Positions 61,986 through 64,000 of a stretch of 64,000 bases of DNA are shown piece by piece. The DNA is from Crotophaga sulcirostris. Lineage: Eukaryota; Chordata; Aves; Cuculiformes; Crotophagidae. Where the stretch lies: the NCBI GenBank assembly GCA_013397455.1, contig VYZB01000076.1:1397522-1461521 (forward strand), written 5' to 3'. Within the stretch, counting starts at the first letter, position 1. The number at the start of each line of letters is the position of its first letter. Under the pieces are notes generated by a model that was not told the DNA's origin, searched no databases, and saw nothing but the letters and a program-made list of their open reading frames with translations. Made by a program: the position numbers and the translations under genes.

Positions 61986-63099
61986 AAGTCACCAGATTTG
62001 GGGAGAATTTGACAATAGGACAATATGGTGATGGTATGAGAACTTCAACAAATTAAAGTAAGAAAATTACGATTTTTTAATATCTTCTTCAGGTGGTGAT
62101 GGTGGAGTGAGCGACAATGTATAACATCCTGTGTACTTAGGAAGTGCTCATCATTTTTTTGAAGTTCTACAGAGAGTTTCCCAACTGCAGGACCAAAAAA
62201 CAAGAAAGAATGTTTTCAAAATAAGCTTTTCGTGGTGATAAAGGTTTGTCACTGAAACACTACATTTAAACAACTCCGAAAAGACCAAATATAGGTCTTT
62301 GAATATATTTGTCATTTATTTCGAATTCTCGGGTAAACAGAACAGGTGATGGAGTCGCGCACTTATCCTTTTTATTATATCGCCACCTGGTGGTCCAAGG
62401 CATGTGGAAGCAATGAAGTCACGGATTTTCCAGTAAAACGACCCAATTTAAGTGTTTTAAATAACATCCATTTCTTTTCCCTGAGACAGAAGATCAGTCA
62501 TTTTTTTTTAATAGAGAATGCATAGAGGTGAGGGGCTCTTTGGTTTTATCACGAATACGATAGTTCCAGTGCGTAGTGTACTCAGCTCTTGATTATCTGA
62601 ACAAATAGCTGCACTGGACACCCCAGGCCACAGCGAAACAGTCAGCATGGATTGCAGTGCTGCTGTGGGCTCTGGACACTCTCTTCAGCTGATTGTCATG
62701 CTCCCCACAGGCAGGCACTCTGTGCTTGGGTGGAGGCAGGAGGCAAGCAGACCTTCCAGCCAGAGCCAAAGCATCACCTCTTTCTTCCACCTTTGCTACT
62801 TCATCAGTGGTGGAAACACAGTGCAAGGACACTTAACTAGTACAAAGAGGGCTCTTTGGTTCCCAGAAGCAATGCTGTCATGTGGTCAGACTCATGTCTG
62901 AGTTCACATCTTGCCGAGATGCCAGAGTACATTGCACAGTCGGCACAGAGAAGGCCCCAGCTCTGCAGACATCTCTGTTAAAATATGCATCTCAGTCTCA
63001 GGATTGCATTGCCACCACACAGTCAAGTGCATGCAAAAGAATGTTTTAGGAAAGGGACATGATAAGGCTAATATAAAGAAGAAAGCATTATAGACTTGG
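61986..63099. other. Intergenic, holds a CTCF-like motif
   Basis: About 1.1 kb. The only feature I can support is the motif at 62381-62393. A GC-richer segment at about 62600-62900 has overlapping frames on both strands but no recognisable protein. Confidence 0.55.
62381..62393 (-). promoter_or_regulatory. Candidate CTCF binding site
   Basis: CGCCACCTGGTGG matches the core of the CTCF motif (complement CCACCAGGTGGCG) at every constrained position, so the motif points along the minus strand. It lies in unique-looking AT-rich sequence about 26.5 kb beyond the GABBR2 3' end. Sequence alone cannot show binding. Confidence 0.5.
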
Positions 63100-63670
63100 A
63101 CTTTGTAGGGGAAGAGACTGTACCATCGAGTTTAGATTGGTCTGTTATAATGAGACTGCGTGTACTGGTCCAGTTTTGGGTCCCCCAGCACAGGAAAGAT
63201 GTTGTTAAACCGGTGCAAGTGCAGCAGGGGGCCCCAATGTGATGGGGGGAGCTGGAGCACTTGCCCTGTGAGAGGAGGTGGAGGGATGGGGCTGGTTCAA
63301 GCCGGGGAAGAGAGGGCTCTGAGGGCAACTGATAGCAACCTTGTGATACCTAGGAGGAAGCCAGAAAGAAAATGGAGCCCAGATCTTTGCAGTAGTGAGT
63401 TGTAGGAAGATGAGAGAGATGGCATAAGGTGAGACGAGAGGTTCAGAGGCAGTGTAAGAAGAAACCTTTTCATTATGAAGACAGCTGGCACTGAAACAGG
63501 TTGCTCAGAGAGAGGTTGTGCAGCCTCCATCCTTTGAGATTTTCAGGATCAGACCAGCTGAAGCTCTGAGTAGCCCAATCTGATCTCACGGCTGGACCTG
63601 CCTGGAGCAAAATTTGGACTAGAGGCTTCCTGAGCTCCCTTCCAGTTTTAATAATCCCATGATCCTGTTG
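63100..63670 (+). mobile_element. CR1 LINE, 3' portion
   Basis: In order: GGTCCAGTTTTGGGTCCCCC, CAGCACAGGAAAGATGTTGT, GGAGCACTTGCCCTGTGAGA, GGAAGAGAGGGCTCTGAGGG, GAAACAGGTTGCTCAGAGAG and TTGGACTAGAGGCTTCCTGA, ending in TTCCAGTTTTAATAATCCCA TGATCCTG. This is the end of ORF2 and the 3' UTR of CR1 in sense orientation, with stops in the coding part. Frames on both strands in 63068-63530 come from it. Confidence 0.9.
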
Positions 63671-64000
63671 CCCTGTGAATCACAATCTGTTTTTATTTCA
63701 GTTATCAAAAGCTCTGTGCTAACAGTTTTCAGTAGAAATGCACTCTTGAGCCATTAACAGGAATTGCAGAATTTCTCATCACAGACATAACTCCTGGTTT
63801 GAGCTATAGCAACACCTTTTACATGATAAAACATAACCAAATTCTTTTTGATGGGTAGAAAAAGTCAAAGTTGTCCTTTGTCTAGTAGTAGCTAACCAAA
63901 ACCAGCAATTACACATTTTATTGGCTTTACCAGACTACATTTCACATAGCTGTAACTATAGGGGGAGTCTACCAATATCAAAATCAATACTCGTCAGCTG
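63671..64000. other. Intergenic, nothing recognised
   Basis: About 330 bp of AT-rich sequence to the window end without a feature I can support. Confidence 0.6.

Noticed and set aside
63068..63530. Several 77- to 86-codon frames on both strands
   Set aside because: All lie in a CR1 copy.
35881..64000. Expectation of TBC1D2 downstream of GABBR2 as in mammals
   Set aside because: No PH-domain, coiled-coil or TBC-domain exon is seen on either strand; the gene may lie beyond the window or the order may differ.

Overview
The window is vertebrate genomic DNA, almost certainly from a bird. The evidence is avian CR1 LINE copies (several with the 8-bp ATTCTATG-type 3' tail), an avian endogenous-retrovirus LTR, low gene density and classical GT/AG introns. 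The only gene I can identify is the 3' end of GABBR2, the GABA-B receptor subunit 2, on the + strand. Five coding exons (9224-9448, 14832-15014, 17337-17466, 26152-26269, 33383-33548) join in frame. They encode 273 residues, from the end of TM5 through TM6, TM7, the heterodimerisation coiled coil and the whole cytoplasmic tail to the natural stop codon. If the total length equals the 941-residue human protein, these are about residues 669-941.

Layout. 1-9223 is intron upstream of the TM5-TM7 exon and opens inside a CR1 copy. 9449-14831 is intron holding a small transposon cluster: a solo retroviral LTR (13128-13725) and, 63 bp further on, a hAT-type element (13789-14094) interrupted by a short CR1. 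15015-17336, 17467-26151 and 26270-33382 are the remaining introns; they hold a probable MIR SINE and one larger CR1. 33549 to about 35880 is the probable 3' UTR, with three AATAAA signals, a sense-strand G-quadruplex motif and a Pumilio-type site. From about 35880 to 64000 I recognise no known protein-coding exon. That stretch holds CR1 copies of several ages, a degenerate minisatellite of about 50 bp period (46846-47275), an internally deleted CR1 that keeps much of the endonuclease domain (49930-51010), an unassigned repeat-like block (51011-51550), a near-consensus CTCF motif (62381-62393) and simple repeats.

Function. The GABBR2 exons encode the part of the receptor that couples to Gi/o through the transmembrane core, pairs with GABBR1 through the coiled coil, and is tuned through the tail. 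The tail keeps an AMPK-type serine, the RRLS PKA site and the KCTD-binding tyrosine.

I found no strong case for a new biological system. The most open observation is a well-bordered, fully open 280-bp exon-like segment on the minus strand (60839-61118) whose product I do not recognise. All statements on homology come from reading the sequence against remembered families; no search was run.
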